From: Aspidapion aeneum
Taxonomy: Eukaryota > Arthropoda > Insecta > Coleoptera > Brentidae
Reading direction: 5' to 3'
Length of the DNA: 64,000 nt
Assembly (NCBI GenBank): GCA_963576565.1
Contig: CAUYVT010000055.1
Span: 248,001 to 312,000, forward strand
Shown: one piece after another, positions 33,704-46,035 of the stretch
How the letters are laid out: every line of letters starts with the position of its first letter
Numbering within the stretch: position 1 is the stretch's first letter
The notes under the pieces: model-generated
The model's database searches: none
The model's input: the letters and a program-made list of their open reading frames with translations, nothing else
What the model was told of the DNA's origin: nothing
Made by a program: the position numbers and the translations under genes

Positions 33704-33771
33704 ATCTTTGGTGGCTTACTGTAAGAGCGTTTGCGTACAGAGATTCCGGGTTCGAGTCCCAGCCGGTTACT
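33704..33771 (+). ncRNA. tRNA-like fragment with Pol III A and B boxes
   Basis: GGTGGCTTACTGTAAGAGCG resembles an A box, and GGGTTCGAGTCCC about 20 bases further on is a canonical B box with a plausible T arm. The acceptor stem does not close (CCGGTTAC at the 3' side has no partner at the 5' side), and the anticodon arm is poor. A working tRNA gene is therefore unlikely. It is better read as a tRNA pseudogene or the head of a tRNA-derived SINE; no SINE body or tail was recognised. Confidence 0.45.
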
Positions 33772-34284
33772 TGTTGTTTATAGTTTTAGGTCCTTGCATT
33801 ATTTGCAATTTGGTATTTGCCAAATCTAGGCCCGCCTTTTGCCGACATCGATAACTTTAACAATATTTAACAGTTCGAAATAGTGCCGGTTTTAGTCGAC
33901 GCCGACGGTGCGGTTATTTGTCGTTTGGTGTGAAAATGTATTTTTTATCTAAACGAGAACTTTATTTGCAGTTTTAATACTTTTTAGTTTTTCTTGTGTT
34001 AAAGAAGTAGTTTAAAATGGAAATGTTTCGTATTACCCCTTCGTGTTGACTATCGTGAGGTAATAGAAATATATTATTTATTGTTGCATATTGACTTGAG
34101 TAGTGTAACCATAGACCAATGGTGAGTGTAACACACCTTCAAATCTGACTAAAGTGACATCTGACTAAAGTGACTTATGTAAAGCTGTATAAATGGCAAG
34201 TTGCAGAAATATTCGTTAGCGGCTTCCGTGGAACGCCGCAAACTCACGGACGGTTAACATAGGATTTTTGACATACGTAGGACG
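33772..34284. other. Non-coding sequence
   Basis: Moderately GC-balanced around 33880-33930 but without an open frame. Nothing recognisable. Confidence 0.4.
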
Positions 34285-34425
34285 TGCGCAATTAGGCGCT
34301 GACTCGTGACGTCACTAAAAAGCTGCACCCCTACATAAATTGTACTTTTGGAACATACTCATTTGCATCTCTTTTTAAAGCACAGCTAATTTTTTTATTG
34401 CTGTCCAACTCATAGAGCTGCACAA
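34285..34425 (+). repeat. Direct repeat copy 1 (partner at 36583-36725)
   Basis: Shared with the partner: AGGCGCTGACTCGTGACGT, ACATAAATTGTA(C/A)TTTTGG, ACTCATTTGCATCTCTTTTT and TTATTGCTGTC(C/T)AACTCATAG. The two blocks are about 2.3 kb apart in the same orientation. Confidence 0.75.
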
Positions 34426-34509
34426 TGGGCTCCCGGACCTAATTTTTGACCAAAATTAGAAAAATAGGTTTTGTAACAATATTTTGTTTTAAAATGAGAA
34501 AAAACTAAT

Positions 34510-35045
34510 TATCAATCAAAATGCGGATCCAAAATGGCGAAGTTTCCTAGTTATGAACCAATAAGTATGAAATTTAGAACTTTGGAGTGTTAATAGTCGC
34601 TAAATATTATTTTTGACTTAAAATAAAAAAAAAACTCATTTACCAAGAGGTATCAAATTTAGAACTTTGGCGTGTCTAAAGTCGCTGATTCTAATTATGA
34701 ACTTAAACTTTTAAACAATTACATGGCAGATCCAAAAGGGCAGAGTTTCCTATTTATGAACCGATATGTATCAAAATTGGAACTTTGGAGTGTATAAAGC
34801 TGATAATTAAGATTTCTGATCAAACCTAAAAAAAAATATCATGGCGGATTCGAAATGAAGCACGTTTATATTTATGAACCGATATGTATTAAATTTGGAA
34901 CTCTACGGTATTTAACGTCGCTTATTACAATTTTTTACTCAAACAAACGAAACTGGCACGGCGGACCCAAAATCCTTATCCAATAGACTATCCTATTTAT
35001 AAACCGATTTGTGTCAAACTTGGTACTTGGGGTTGTTTAAGGTTA
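34510..35045 (+). repeat. Five tandem units of about 110 bp
   Basis: Units carry ATGGCGGATCCAAAATGG, TTTCCTATTTATGAACCGATA, TGTATCAAATTTGGAACTTT and GGAGTGTTTAAAGTCGCTGA, with spacing 95-120 bp and strong divergence. The same unit lies inside the nested element of family A copy 1 (8400-8615). Confidence 0.75.
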
Positions 35046-36300
35046 AATTGAGCTCATCGTGTAATGCGTAACAAAACTGCATTGGAAATATTAATATTAA
35101 AAAGAGTTAAATAATATTTATTATTCTTTGGCTGTACCAAAAACTAGAAAATAATACGAACGTAACCCTGACTTTGTAGCGAATAAGAACCTGCAAGTTT
35201 AACGCTGCATAATTAATTAAGAATGATTTTTCTAGAAAAATTTGTTTTTAAGTCCAACAAAATAAATATTTTTAAAGCGTCCACGTTTTTATATTAGTTT
35301 ATTAAAAGTCAGGTTTGGTAAACTGCTGAAGATTCAAAATAGAACCGTTTACCTTAAAAGATTTTTGACCTTTTTTTTATAAACGGTCCACCTGTTAAAG
35401 TTAACTTCATCTGTAATTTTTGGTTCTTGAGATTTTTTAGTTTGTGTTTTTTATGGGGTGACCTTTTTTTATTTGATTTTTGAACATTTCAATTTTTTTA
35501 TACTTAACTTTTTATTTTTTAAATATTCTTTACATCATTTGTATTTTTTATTAATATATAATTTTTTTATTTTTATTTGTTTAAGTAAGCCTTGTAAGTG
35601 TTTTAAAAATAATAAACAAGCACTTTTGTTAAGACTGGCTATATATAACTTTTTCTCGAAGAAATCCCTTTTTAGTAAATTAATAATATCTTTCATATGG
35701 GCAACATGTGGCAGCAGATTTTAAAATATAATTTTTGAAAGATATGCACTCTCTAAGAAAATAAAAATTTCAAGAAAACGGTTAATGACTGAAGCAAAAT
35801 TGTTGTCGAACATTTATAAGAAATCTATATTTTTATAGAATTTCAGAAATCCCAAGCAAAAACCATTATCATACCTGTCTATACATCAAAATTGAAATCA
35901 AAATGTACAGGGATAAAATCTACTTACCTCCCTCTACAAGATTTAGTTTATGAGAATTTTATACAACATAAAATATTGTCGCAAAATGGCTTTAAATCTG
36001 GATCAAATCGCCATGCAAATATGGTACTTTAACGCGTTCCGTTGAAAGGAAACATGACACTTCTGAAAGTTGCGTCAATTAAATAATAGTTTCTTCAAGG
36101 CCTACTGGACTACCTACTTTTTTTTAGTAAGGATGTTCAGAAGTTTCAGTATGTATTTAATTTAAACCTTTTTCTCGAAAAATCAGGTCCGCAAGCCCAC
36201 TGTGTGCTGATGGAAGAACGTCGATTGACATTGATTGTCAAAATGACATCTTATAAATACTTCTATTTGCAAACTAATCCCAAGGCTGTTTTAGATTGCG
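35046..36300. other. AT-rich non-coding sequence
   Basis: Contains a Phe/Leu/Ile-rich open frame at 35458-35724 that simply follows T-rich composition. No gene, element boundary or repeat that I can support. Confidence 0.45.
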
Positions 36301-36307
36301 TGTGCGC

Positions 36308-36530
36308 CCGTCCCACTAATTTGAGTTAAAAAGAGAGAGTAAGTAGCTGGATGACAATGTGTGAGTTTAGTAAATAAAACGAGTAGACCACTGTTTGTTT
36401 ATTGATATCATGATTGTTTAAGAGTATTAGGCTCCCTTACTAATACATTAATTTAAAAAGAGATGGTAAATATTCGGATAATAATGTGTAAGTTCAGTCA
36501 ATGACACGATTAGATTAGATGGTGGTACGT
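36308..36530 (+). repeat. Two tandem units of about 120 bp
   Basis: TTTAAAAAGAGATGGTAA...GGATAATAATGTGTAAGTTCAGT at about 36448 repeats TTAAAAAGAGAGAGTAA...GGATGACAATGTGTGAGTTTAGT at about 36326. Both units start after a CC(A/T)C(T/A)A(A)TA-like stretch. Confidence 0.55.
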
Positions 36531-36582
36531 TCGAGAATCCTGTTTTGTGTCGGGGTGCCGTGCTACGTCTCAGTCAGCGCCT

Positions 36583-36725
36583 TATTAGGCGCTGACTCGT
36601 GACGTAGGTTGACATTAGCACCCCATTGGCACCCCGACATAAATTGTAATTTTGGAACATTACTCATTTGCATCTCTTTTTAATGCACAGTATATTAATT
36701 TTATTGCTGTCTAACTCATAGCGCT
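36583..36725 (+). repeat. Direct repeat copy 2 (partner at 34285-34425)
   Basis: It begins with a perfect short palindrome, CAGCGCCTTATTAGGCGCTG. The copy then continues as in the partner block, with small indels. Confidence 0.75.
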
Positions 36726-39059
36726 GCTGGAAGACGGGTTGTCAAAAATTTGGCAAAATGGATGCCATTAGATAATTTTTGTTCAATACAGAATGTTTTT
36801 AAAAGTTTATTTCGACTGTGTTAATTGTGAAAACGATCTTTTAGTATCTTGATGCAAATTATAAATTTGGTACTTGGGGTTGGTTGGTTGGGATTTCCCG
36901 CTATCTAGAAAGGTAAGCTTTATTTAGTTTATAGTATTAAAAGGGTGAAATTGACAAAAAAAACTTTGCTCTAAATTTTATAGCCATTATGTAAGCAAAT
37001 AAAAACTTAAATTTTTTGCCTAAAATCACACTAAAGGAAGCGAAAACATGACAAAATACTAAAAATATAAAAAAGGAGGAATTTTAAATAATAGTTTGTG
37101 TCATCTAGTATAAGTAAAGGCTGATTTATTTAGAAATGCAATGGACATAATATAAGCTTGTTGCTTAATTTTCTTAGGTATAATCTATCTTTTTTCTACC
37201 TATGTAGTAATGGTACTTAAGACCTTCATATTTTATGAAAATGTTCATATTTTTTTTCAGACTTCAAAAAACTCCATATTTTTAGAAAAACCTTCATATT
37301 TTTCATATTTTCCCCAATGAAGAAACTTCAGTCATAGAATGTGTGGAAATTTTCAATATTTTTCCTAGTCTTAAATTTTGAGTTCCTTTTAGTTTGTTAT
37401 TACTTTGTTGCCTTTGAGAAAGTCTGAATAAAGTAGGGCTTTTTTGCCTTTTGTTTTATTATTGTTATGGTTGTTGCATTTTTTATGTTAATTAGTTGTT
37501 TTGGACATCCGTGGTTAGTTCTAAAAAAGTCTAATTGTAATGTTGAGTGTTTTTTAATGTTTGAGCTCGGAATAGGTGTTTAAAGTATACCAAGTATATC
37601 ATCAATTATTCTTAAGTGTTTTGTGTTACTAGATGTACAGGGTGTTTTAATATATTTCCAAAAAGGTCTACTGCACTTATTTCAAGAGATAGAAAATAGG
37701 GTACCTATTTTCAAGAAATGTAGAGTAGGTCCCAAACTGCTTGAAATTGTAGATGCTAATATTTTAACAGTGGCTTTACCAAATGGCAGTTTATCATATA
37801 TTTTTGAGTTTAGAAAGAAAATATCAATTTTTTTAAAAGTTAAATCATAAACATATTAATTTGTAGGATATTCCGTAAGAGATTTACAATGTCTGTGGTT
37901 TAAATTATTTAACTCAAAAATTCAGTATTTTCGACCTCCTTCCCCTCCCCCCTGAAAGGTATTTTTGTAAAAAATACATTAAAAAACATTTAGTGTAACA
38001 CAAGGTTAGGTTAAACCTCCCTCCCTGTGGCATTTCATAATTTAAGAATGGTCCCTTACATTGTTGAGTAAATTAGGCATAAGGCGTAGATACTTACATA
38101 CTGAGGCTATCAATATAATCTAGAAAATAATAAAAAAGACATAATCATACTACAGAGACAATACATATGCTCAAATTTTGGTTAGTGAAAAGCTTAGACT
38201 AAATTATTATTTTGATGGCTTCAGTGAAAAGGTTCTTATTAATTGTTTGGATGTATTCCAGAGAAGAAAGCTTTTCTTCAATCGCTGTGGTAGTTTATGT
38301 ATTCCCATATTATGTTTCACAAAGACTAATTATTATTTTGATGGCCTCAATGTAAAAGTTCTTACTTGGAATATTTTCATCCTTTTTATTATATGCACAT
38401 TCAAAACTAGGAAACAAAATTTGTTTCTAGGTTTTTGCCTAATAATGTATAACTTACATAATATAACTAATTTTATTCTTACTTATTTTAAATTATACTT
38501 ACCGCAATGTTATAAGAACTATGTTCATTTTTCTCTTTTTGTTATGTACAAAAGTATAGTTTTATAAAAATCCACTATTTTATGCTTTTAGGGTTTCCGG
38601 CACAGTTTCCTGATATATGTGACATAAATACTAAAAAGAAATCTACTGAATTTAGGGAAGATAAAAACATGTATTGACAAAACTTTGATGAGCATTTGGT
38701 CAAAAAAGGCTGGAAAACCACCAAACTCATACATACTTTAGCAACTGGAACATTTACATGATACTATAGAGTAACTGGACTGGTTTAAGCAGGAAAAAAG
38801 GTAGATTTTATCAATCAGTAATAAAAATTAATAGTTAAGGTATTTTGGTTTATACTTTTTTTAAACTTTTTATGAAGTTTTGATCTTATATACAATATTT
38901 TATATTTATAATTGGTAAATCTAACTAGAACTACAAAAACTATTTCCAATCACTTAGTATAATAAGTCCCCTGGGAGGTTGAGGGGTTCAAATTAAAATT
39001 CGTACCTATAGATAATTAATCCTAGTAACCTCTATATACAAATTTTAATATTAGCATCT
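36726..39059. other. AT-rich non-coding sequence with repeat ends
   Basis: It contains one unpaired MITE end (TACAGGGTGTTTTA near 37634) and one end of the TAAATTATG(T)AA MITE family (near 38030-38060). It also has a short internal duplication near 38200 and 38330 (ATTATTATTTTGATGGC). The 129-residue open frame at 38178-38567 has no protein-like features apart from that duplication. No gene is seen. Confidence 0.45.
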
Positions 39060-39480
39060 ATGCCATTTCCCCTTTCAAAGACCTTTTAAATGATGTATAG
39101 CATGACACATTTTAAAAAAATATATATATTTTTTTAAAATTTAAAAAATTTAAAAAAAAAATAGATTTTTTTGGAAAAATACAATTTTTAAATTTTTTCA
39201 AAAATATGAACTTTTTTTCAATGTTTTACTAAGACACTCACCAAATTTCAAGATGGAGAAATGATGGGTTCCATATGAAAAAATAAAACAATATTCAAAC
39301 ATGTAAAAAATGGTAGCTTTTTCAAGTAAAACATATAAGAATCAAAGATAAATGCTATAATATAGAAAAAAATAATATTTTATAAGTAATAAGGCCTCTC
39401 AAAATTTCAAGTAAATTAAATATTTTTTAAATTATTTTTATTTCCAAAATTTGTAGGTCTAACCTGTAGCGGTAATGGGT
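39060..39480 (+). repeat. Diverged relative of the 392-750 / 2175-2577 repeat
   Basis: It shares TTTCAAGATGGAGAAATGAT then GGGTTCCATATGAAAAAATA, and an upstream CAAAGACCTTTTAAATGATG...GACACATTTT, with the arms near the left end of the window. A further piece (GTGACACATTATTTAAAAGG) lies in opposite orientation near 40007. Confidence 0.5.
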
Positions 39481-40533
39481 TAAACTTTTCTTAAAATAAT
39501 TTTTCTTTCAATAATTAAAATATCTGCTTTAGGGTAATAAAAAGAGGGGGCTGACCCGTTTGGGTGCAAAAACTCACATTTACTTCATTTGTCTAAAATA
39601 ATTTGAATATTGAATAAAAAATGATTTTTGTAATATCAATGAGTATATGACCCATATAGAGTGGCAACTGGCAAGCTTCGCAACAGTGAAGGGTAGATGG
39701 CGCTGAAATAAATTCGTCTAGTACGGTATTGGTAATATTTAAACCTTTCTGTTTACTTTTGTAAAAAAAGTAAAAATTAAAACTTACCCAGCTTCAGGGG
39801 ATTCAGCATTTTTTAAAGTCTTCATGTTCTTTAGCCTAGACCCAGTGACGGACCCACTAATATGTCTTGGGGGGTCCCGAGGCCTCGTAGAGTGGGAGGC
39901 GAATTTTAAGTTATTTTTTGTGTTTTTTCATGAAATGTGTGGAAAATATGTTAAAAAATCTAAGGCTTGGGGGGCCCGGTTTGTTTTTATTTTTAAAATG
40001 TGTCATGTGACACATTATTTAAAAGGTCTTTCAAATACCTTTTTCACAAGGTATGACTCATAGATTGCTGTAAAGTAGTTTTATAGATATTCCTATTTTT
40101 CTTTACCTATGTAGGAGCAAAACTTGGTAATCTTTTAATTTTTAAAAATTATTTTAAAAATAAACCACTGGGCCAAAAATTTTCAAGATTTAATTTGAAA
40201 TGACCCAATGGGTAACATCATTTTTAGTTATTACATTTTTTGCACCTTTACAATAAAAAGTGCACTTTTCCACTTAAAATCCTCAAAATGAAAAGTAATG
40301 GCTAGACATGGCTACGCTCGTGGTACAAAATTTTCGTCTCGCGATAAGAAGTGTCACTTTGTTTAAAGTTTTTAATACTTGTAGGATTAAAAGTACAAAC
40401 ATTTAAGGCATTTCCCATGTCAAAAGGTACAAGGTATGTATTTTTTGTCAAAACTCTTGGCAATAATACCAGTAGCCATGTCATAATAAAAAAATTATTT
40501 GCACTAATAGGCCAATCATTAGAGCATAAAAGT
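39481..40533. other. Non-coding sequence
   Basis: Apart from the short repeat piece at about 40000-40060, nothing recognisable. Open frames are short and lack protein-like composition. Confidence 0.4.
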
Positions 40534-42335
40534 TTGACGGTGACGATTTTGACATATGTTTACATTGGACGCCTTATAAAAAAATTAAGTTTTTCACCTT
40601 GGCGTAGGGGGGCGGCTCCCCCCTTCATCTCGGATTTAGTGTGAACAAAAATGATTCTTTAAAAATTACCTTTTTCCGGTACATTCTAGAAAAAAATTAA
40701 TTTTAAACAAAAGCCGAAGACAATAAAATTTTCTACAAAAGCGCTTATATACACTTTTTCGACAGACAAATGGTTTTCGAGTTAAGAGGCTAAACATTTC
40801 GCCGCAATTTTGTATGTTAGCCAATTTTTGTATAAAATAAAGAATAATTATTGGCATATAAAAGGAGACATTACTGAATGGCCTGGGTAGTACCCTTGCC
40901 GAGATACAAACCTTGATGTGGTAGCGGTACACTCGTTTTCTATGTATTTCCATAGTGTATGCAAGGTAAACCCCTAAATCATTAATATTTGTCATTTTCT
41001 CAAAAGGTAAGCATTTTACAGAAAATATGTAATAAAGTTTATTGTAGGAAACTAAATTATCTTTTAAAGAATGTATCTCTTAGATGGGCCAATTCCACGA
41101 TTAGCACTTAAGTGACATCTAAAAACATTTTAGGAAAAAAACACCCTTTTCAGAAAAAATAAATTGTACTTTTAAATAGCGTACCACAAAGTGGTGTAAA
41201 AGCTATTACTCACCCTATTATACCTGAGGGGCGTCCGCATATTAAGGTGATTTTTTTTTTAAATAATTTTTTTTGTTTTAATTAATTTTCTTAAAAACTA
41301 AGCTTTTCAAAAATTCCCGTTTTACTCTATATTGTTGAAAATAAAATTATCTTTAAAGTGATGTATATCTAGTAGTTTGTGTTAACGGAGGACACTTAAG
41401 AAACATACGCATATTTGGTTTTTTTTTAATTAAAAAAAGATTATCATGTGTTTTATCAATTTTTTTTTTAAAGCAAGCTCTATCGGCACTATAGACAATT
41501 ACGTTTTCTTTCGAACAGTGTGTATATTTATAACATTAGGGCAACCGTTAATACCCCAGGGGCGTATAAAAACTGAATTGAAAAAAAAATCACCAAACAT
41601 GCGTATATTCCTTGAGTGTTCCCCGATTACAAAAACCCACTAAATTCATATTGTTTTAAAAATAATTTTGTTTTTAATAATACAGAGTAAAACTAAACTT
41701 TTCGATAAACTTAGTTTTTAATAAAATTTTTCCCAAAAATGCTTGGTTTTCTTGAAACCTGAATTAAACCTAAAAAAAACATTTTTTTTCATGGCTTAAA
41801 AAATAACCCCATTTTTGGGATGGCATATTAAGTGGTAACCGTGAAATTGAACCATTCAAATGATACACCGTTTAAAAGATAATTTAATTTTCTACAAAAA
41901 AGTTGCTTACATATTTTCAGTTAAATGCTTACCTTTTACGAAAATGAGATAAAACTTAATAAGTTCGGTTTATTTTGCATATACTTAGGAAACGGGTGTA
42001 CCGCTAACACTTCAGAGTTCATAACCAGATTTAGTTAGTCTTTATTTCATGTTTTTCTCAAAATTAAGCAGTTCTTAAGATAAAGGCCACTAAAAAAGAA
42101 AATTGGTCAATATCCATATTGGCGGCGAAATGTTTAGCCTCATAACTCGAAAACCATTCGTCTGACGAAAATACGTATACAAACGCTTTTATAGGAACTT
42201 TTGTTATCATCTATTTTGTCATCAACTATTATTTTTCTAAAATGCACAGTAACTAAATAATTAATAATAATAAATGCCTCAATTTTTTTAGGACTCCAAT
42301 GTGAACAACATATGTCAAGATCGCGACTACACCAC
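40534..42335. mobile_element. 1.8-kb foldback element
   Basis: Arms of 400-570 bp pair over the length: GATTTTGACATATGTTTACA with its partner near 42300, CGACAGACAAATGGTTTTCGAG near 40760 with CTCGAAAACCATTCGTCTGACG near 42145, and GTAGCGGTACACTCGTTTTC near 40921 with the GAAACGGGTGTACCGCTAAC stretch near 41990. The centre lies around 41450. Arms are diverged. It has no coding capacity and no clear TSD. Confidence 0.65.
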
Positions 42336-44232
42336 GTTTTGCAGGCTAAAATTCTATAATGACTGGACTATAAGTCTTAGCAAAAATAATATTTGGATAT
42401 CTCAACATTATATTATTATTTTTAGCAACTTTGTGGCCGTTTGGATAGAATACAAGAAAACTTGATGCAGCAAATAAATTATCCATGTTAGTAGTATATA
42501 AGTTAGTAGGATATTACATTTATTCTTTGTATGGTGAAAGTTATAAACAGTTTTAAAAAAATAATAAAATAATATAATTTCTAAATTTGTTATTAATTTA
42601 AAAATTTCATAAAACTTCTTAAATGTTTACACATGCCAAAAATCCTGCATGATATATTGCAGACTTTTTTTATATATTTCTATCTGAGATATCAAACAAC
42701 CAAAACCAGATCAGATTTCATAAAATACAGATTCAACTTTATTCATTTAGGTAGGGAAATGGGCTGGCTTACGAAATCTTGTAAAACGCTATAAGTAGGA
42801 TCACTATCGTTTATTTAGTCAAAAACAACTAATACAATACAATATTTATCTAAATTAAGTAAGAAGTTGTAAATATAAGAATAATAACATTATTAAATAA
42901 TAAAGATAACACAACAGCTGCAAAATAAAAAGATACCAAAAGCATAATAATATGGTATATATATTGGTCAAAAATCTAAAAAACTTCATATCATCATATC
43001 ACTATCTAGTCGGTTCGTGACCTCTGTTATTTTAACGTGTAAATGCAAATTTGATGACAGACGCCAAAAGCCTTTGCTTTTTGGAATGCCATTCGACTTA
43101 TTCGACATATGTCAAACTCATGCCAAATACAAGAAACATCTCAAAAATGAAAAAAACAACAATTTTGGAAAATTCATAACTTTGTTATTTATGAACAGAT
43201 TTTTTAGATTTTTGACGAAAGCTGTCATTTTAAAAGCAAAATGGTTTGGTAGCTTTTTGTAAAGCTTTAAATTACCTTTCCACCAATGTGTCCTTTGGGT
43301 TCCTAGATGTTGCCGTAGGGTATAAAAAATAGTCGGGAAGACATTGGTGCAAAATCGTGGGTCGGTCATTATGTAAGCCGTCATATTTAACAGAATATAG
43401 ACTACAAAAAATAAAAACTTAGCTAACGTTATTTAAAATGGTAGAGCCTTTTGATTTTTGAAGCATTTTTTCCACTTTGAAGTTCATAAAAATGTGAAAT
43501 TTTGGTGTCTAGAGGTACACTCCAATTTCGTAGTTTTTTTAGCATACCTCGAAAAGTTTAACTCATGGTGAAAATGTGAAAACAACTTTTTAATACACAT
43601 CTTTTTTGTATCTTGTGATTTTTTTGTAAAATCAGCAGTTTCTCTATAAAACGCAAACAACACGAAAAAAGACATGATGTTGAGGAATTATTTTTTGTTT
43701 TAAAAAACAGAAACATTAAAAATGCATGTGATTAATAGTTTTTATAAAAGTGCACTATAATCCAAATAAAACAAAATTTAATTTAAGAAATAAAAAAGTT
43801 GTGAATTTTCCAAAATTATCCTGTTTTTCATATTGCTAAGCGAATTGAGTATTAGATAATATGTACTATAGTTAATGAGAGTAGCAACACTCTTAGTGTT
43901 ACGTAACCCTGACGGGGGTGGCTCCCCACTTAAATGTGCCTCTTGACAGTTTTTTGTTAATAACTGGAAAACTCAAATTTTAAAAAAATATATTTTTGAA
44001 GTCGAAAAAACATCCTTTCCAATGATGTACATGGGTATCCCTGAAAGCAGTGGCGCACGTTTTTGGGAAAAACAATATGTGAAGGATAAAAAACACCACA
44101 AGAAAAACTAACACTTGTACGACAGTTTTCGAGTTATTTGCAAAAAACCGTTAAGAGGGAACAATCAACCTTGCCAGGGTGGGGGTAGTTTACCCTCTGG
44201 AAATGTTCGGCAGAGTATGTTGCTTCTCTCAA
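42336..44232. other. AT-rich non-coding sequence
   Basis: No gene. The right end (about 43890-44232) resembles sequence beyond the gypsy element near 50880-50960, for example GTGTTGCTTCTCT. It is probably an older repeat that hosted the MITE into which the gypsy inserted. Confidence 0.4.
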
Positions 44233-44273
44233 ATTGTGCCGGGCACTATTCTGATCTTTCAAAATTGACATAC
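44233..44273 (+). mobile_element. Left part of a family B MITE split by the gypsy element
   Basis: AAATTGTGCCGGGCACTATT...CAAAATTGACATAC corresponds to CAATATTAGTGTCAGGC...GAAATTGACATAC in the complete copy at 25651-25897. The outer part of the left TIR is missing, so this copy was already truncated. The right part resumes at 50618. Confidence 0.65.
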
Positions 44274-44531
44274 TGTCATATTATTAATTTACTAAAATTA
44301 TTTAATATTTTCAAGTTGAATTGAATTGTCAGATGTAATCGTTTTTAGTTAAGAATCGTACATCATATAAACGTATTTCATTATTTGATATCTCTCTTTA
44401 TACTGTGTATACATATACCCGTTTCACTTTGTACTGCTGTATTAAATTAATTTATTTTATAATAAATCAGTTGCTCTACACACAGAAACCTGACTGGTCA
44501 TTTCTGCTTCCAAACCCCAAAATATATAAGA
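44274..44531 (+). repeat. 5' LTR of the gypsy element
   Basis: Begins TGTCATATTATTAATTTAC. It carries a TTTATAC-type promoter candidate and an AATAAA signal at 44461. It differs from the 3' LTR (253 bp) by a 3-bp indel near the start and a few substitutions, so the insertion is not brand new but is not ancient either. Confidence 0.9.
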
Positions 44532-44549
44532 TGGCGCAGTGATAATTAA
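44532..44549 (+). promoter_or_regulatory. Probable primer-binding site of the gypsy element
   Basis: TGGCGCAGTGATAATTAA follows the LTR with no gap. TGG, matching the CCA tail of a tRNA, is the expected start of a PBS. I cannot name the priming tRNA. Confidence 0.55.
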
Positions 44550-44725
44550 CAAAAAACGAAACGAAACCACGCCGACGGCCATGTTGAAAAAAGAGAGATT
44601 TTGAGAAGAACCCGAGATGTACTGAAGATTCTTCAACGAAGAACCACTACAGAGGTAAATCAAGCTGCCGACCTCAATTTAGATCAGTTTTATTCATCCA
44701 AGCAACCACAAAAACCGGAGAAAAG

Positions 44726-45422
44726 ATGAATTTTCCAGGAATCCCGCCAATGACCTTCACTGGAAACGTGGCAGAACACTGGAGATTCTGGAAACAAAGG
44801 TTTGTGTGCTCAATTATTGAGCTTAATGGGCGATGAAGGCCTCAGAATTTTCAATATTTTTGAATTTAATGATGAAACACGTGATAAATTTGATCTTTTA
44901 CTAGCAGAATTTGACAAGCATTTTTCTCCAAAAAGAAATTTATCGTATGAGAGGCATACATTTTTAACTTATCGACAGAAAATGGAACAATCAATTGAAC
45001 AATTTGTAACCGAACTTAAAAATCTTTCTTTGAACTGTGAGTTAGGTGACCTGAGGGAAAGTTTGGTTTTATCAATAATGATTATTGGTCTGCGTAACGA
45101 GTCCATGAGAGAAAAACTAATGGGTAAAGACGTTGATAAACTTCAAGATGCCGTATACATGTGTCTCGCTCATGAACAGGCACGTGACTTGAACCGGGTC
45201 ATATCAAATGGTCGTGGTAAGTCTGAAAACATCGAGACTATTAAGAAACATCCTTCAGCGAACCAGAGAAGCTCCATGACTGCAAGAACTTCAAATTTTC
45301 AACAAAGAAATTTTCAAAATAAAAATTTTTCTCAAAATAAAAAATATTTTCCATCAAATTTTTCATCAAATTCACTTTGTAAAAATTTCGGTTATTCTCA
45401 TCCACCAAAAAAATGTCTTTAA
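44726..45422 (+). pseudogene. gag: gag remnant of the gypsy element
   Basis: Gag would package element RNA in cytoplasmic particles. Reading starts at an ATG (MNFPGIPPMTFTGN...), and the frame shifts near 44800 with apparent loss of some residues. The longest piece (44802-45422) contains a retrotransposon-gag core (LAEFDKHFSPKRN, RQKMEQSIEQFVTELKNL) and a C-terminal zinc-knuckle remnant. In that remnant, C and H positions survive as CKNFGYSHPPKKC but the second Cys is replaced by Phe. The Gln/Asn/Phe-rich spacer upstream of the knuckle is low-complexity. The broken frame and altered knuckle argue that it is non-functional. Confidence 0.75.
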
Positions 45423-45447
45423 TAAACAATGTAATAAACGTAAAAAA

Positions 45448-46035
45448 ATGCACCATTTTTCAAATTTATGTCAAAATTCAAGGTTTCAAAATAATAATTT
45501 TAATTCTAATAACAAAAATTTTAACAGATATAACAATTTTTCTAAGAATAAATTTAAAAAACAAGTTCATATTGTTGATGATCAATCTAACCTCGAAAAT
45601 TCCGATTTTTTAAGAAACGATACTGGTGATGATTTTTTATTTGTAGATGTGGTCGAGCTGGATGAAGTTGACAATCATCATGGGGAATCATGGGTTCAAG
45701 ATCTGGAGATTGAAGGCAGTAATATCCAATTCAAATTAGACAGTGGGGCTATGACGAATGTGATATCAATCAATAAATTGAGAGAATTAAGGTATGATTT
45801 TAAAAAAATAAAAAATACAACTGTTAAATTAAGTTCATATACTAAACATGTTTTACCTGTGATAGGTACTTGTTATTTAACATGTTGTCATAAAAATAAG
45901 AATTATAAAATACTTTTTTATGTAGGAGATATGATATGTTTTCCATTGCTTGGTTTAAAAACTTGTACTTCTTTAAATCTAATTCAAAAGTACGGGTCAT
46001 CGACTCTCAAGAAAAAATATTTTATTGTCAACTAA
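45448..46035 (+). pseudogene. Protease region of the gypsy polyprotein
   Basis: An open piece of 195 residues begins in the second, decayed zinc knuckle (HHFSNLC) and an Asn-rich linker. It continues into an aspartic protease domain with the active-site motif FKLDSGAMTNVIS at about residues 93-105. Family members usually have D-(S/T)-G, which is retained here. FPLLGL near residue 146 fits the flap-distal ILG-type motif. It is out of frame with the gag piece before it, and the next piece (RT) overlaps its end by a few bases in another frame. Confidence 0.75.

Noticed and set aside
33704..33771. Functional tRNA gene
   Set aside because: A and B boxes are present but the acceptor stem does not pair and the anticodon arm is poor.
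35458..35724. Hydrophobic 88-residue membrane protein
   Set aside because: A Phe/Leu/Ile run produced by poly-T-rich DNA. There is no start context and no neighbours.
38178..38567. 129-residue Phe/Tyr/Asn-rich protein
   Set aside because: Composition follows AT-rich DNA, there is no domain, and the internal similarity is a short DNA duplication that also has non-coding character.
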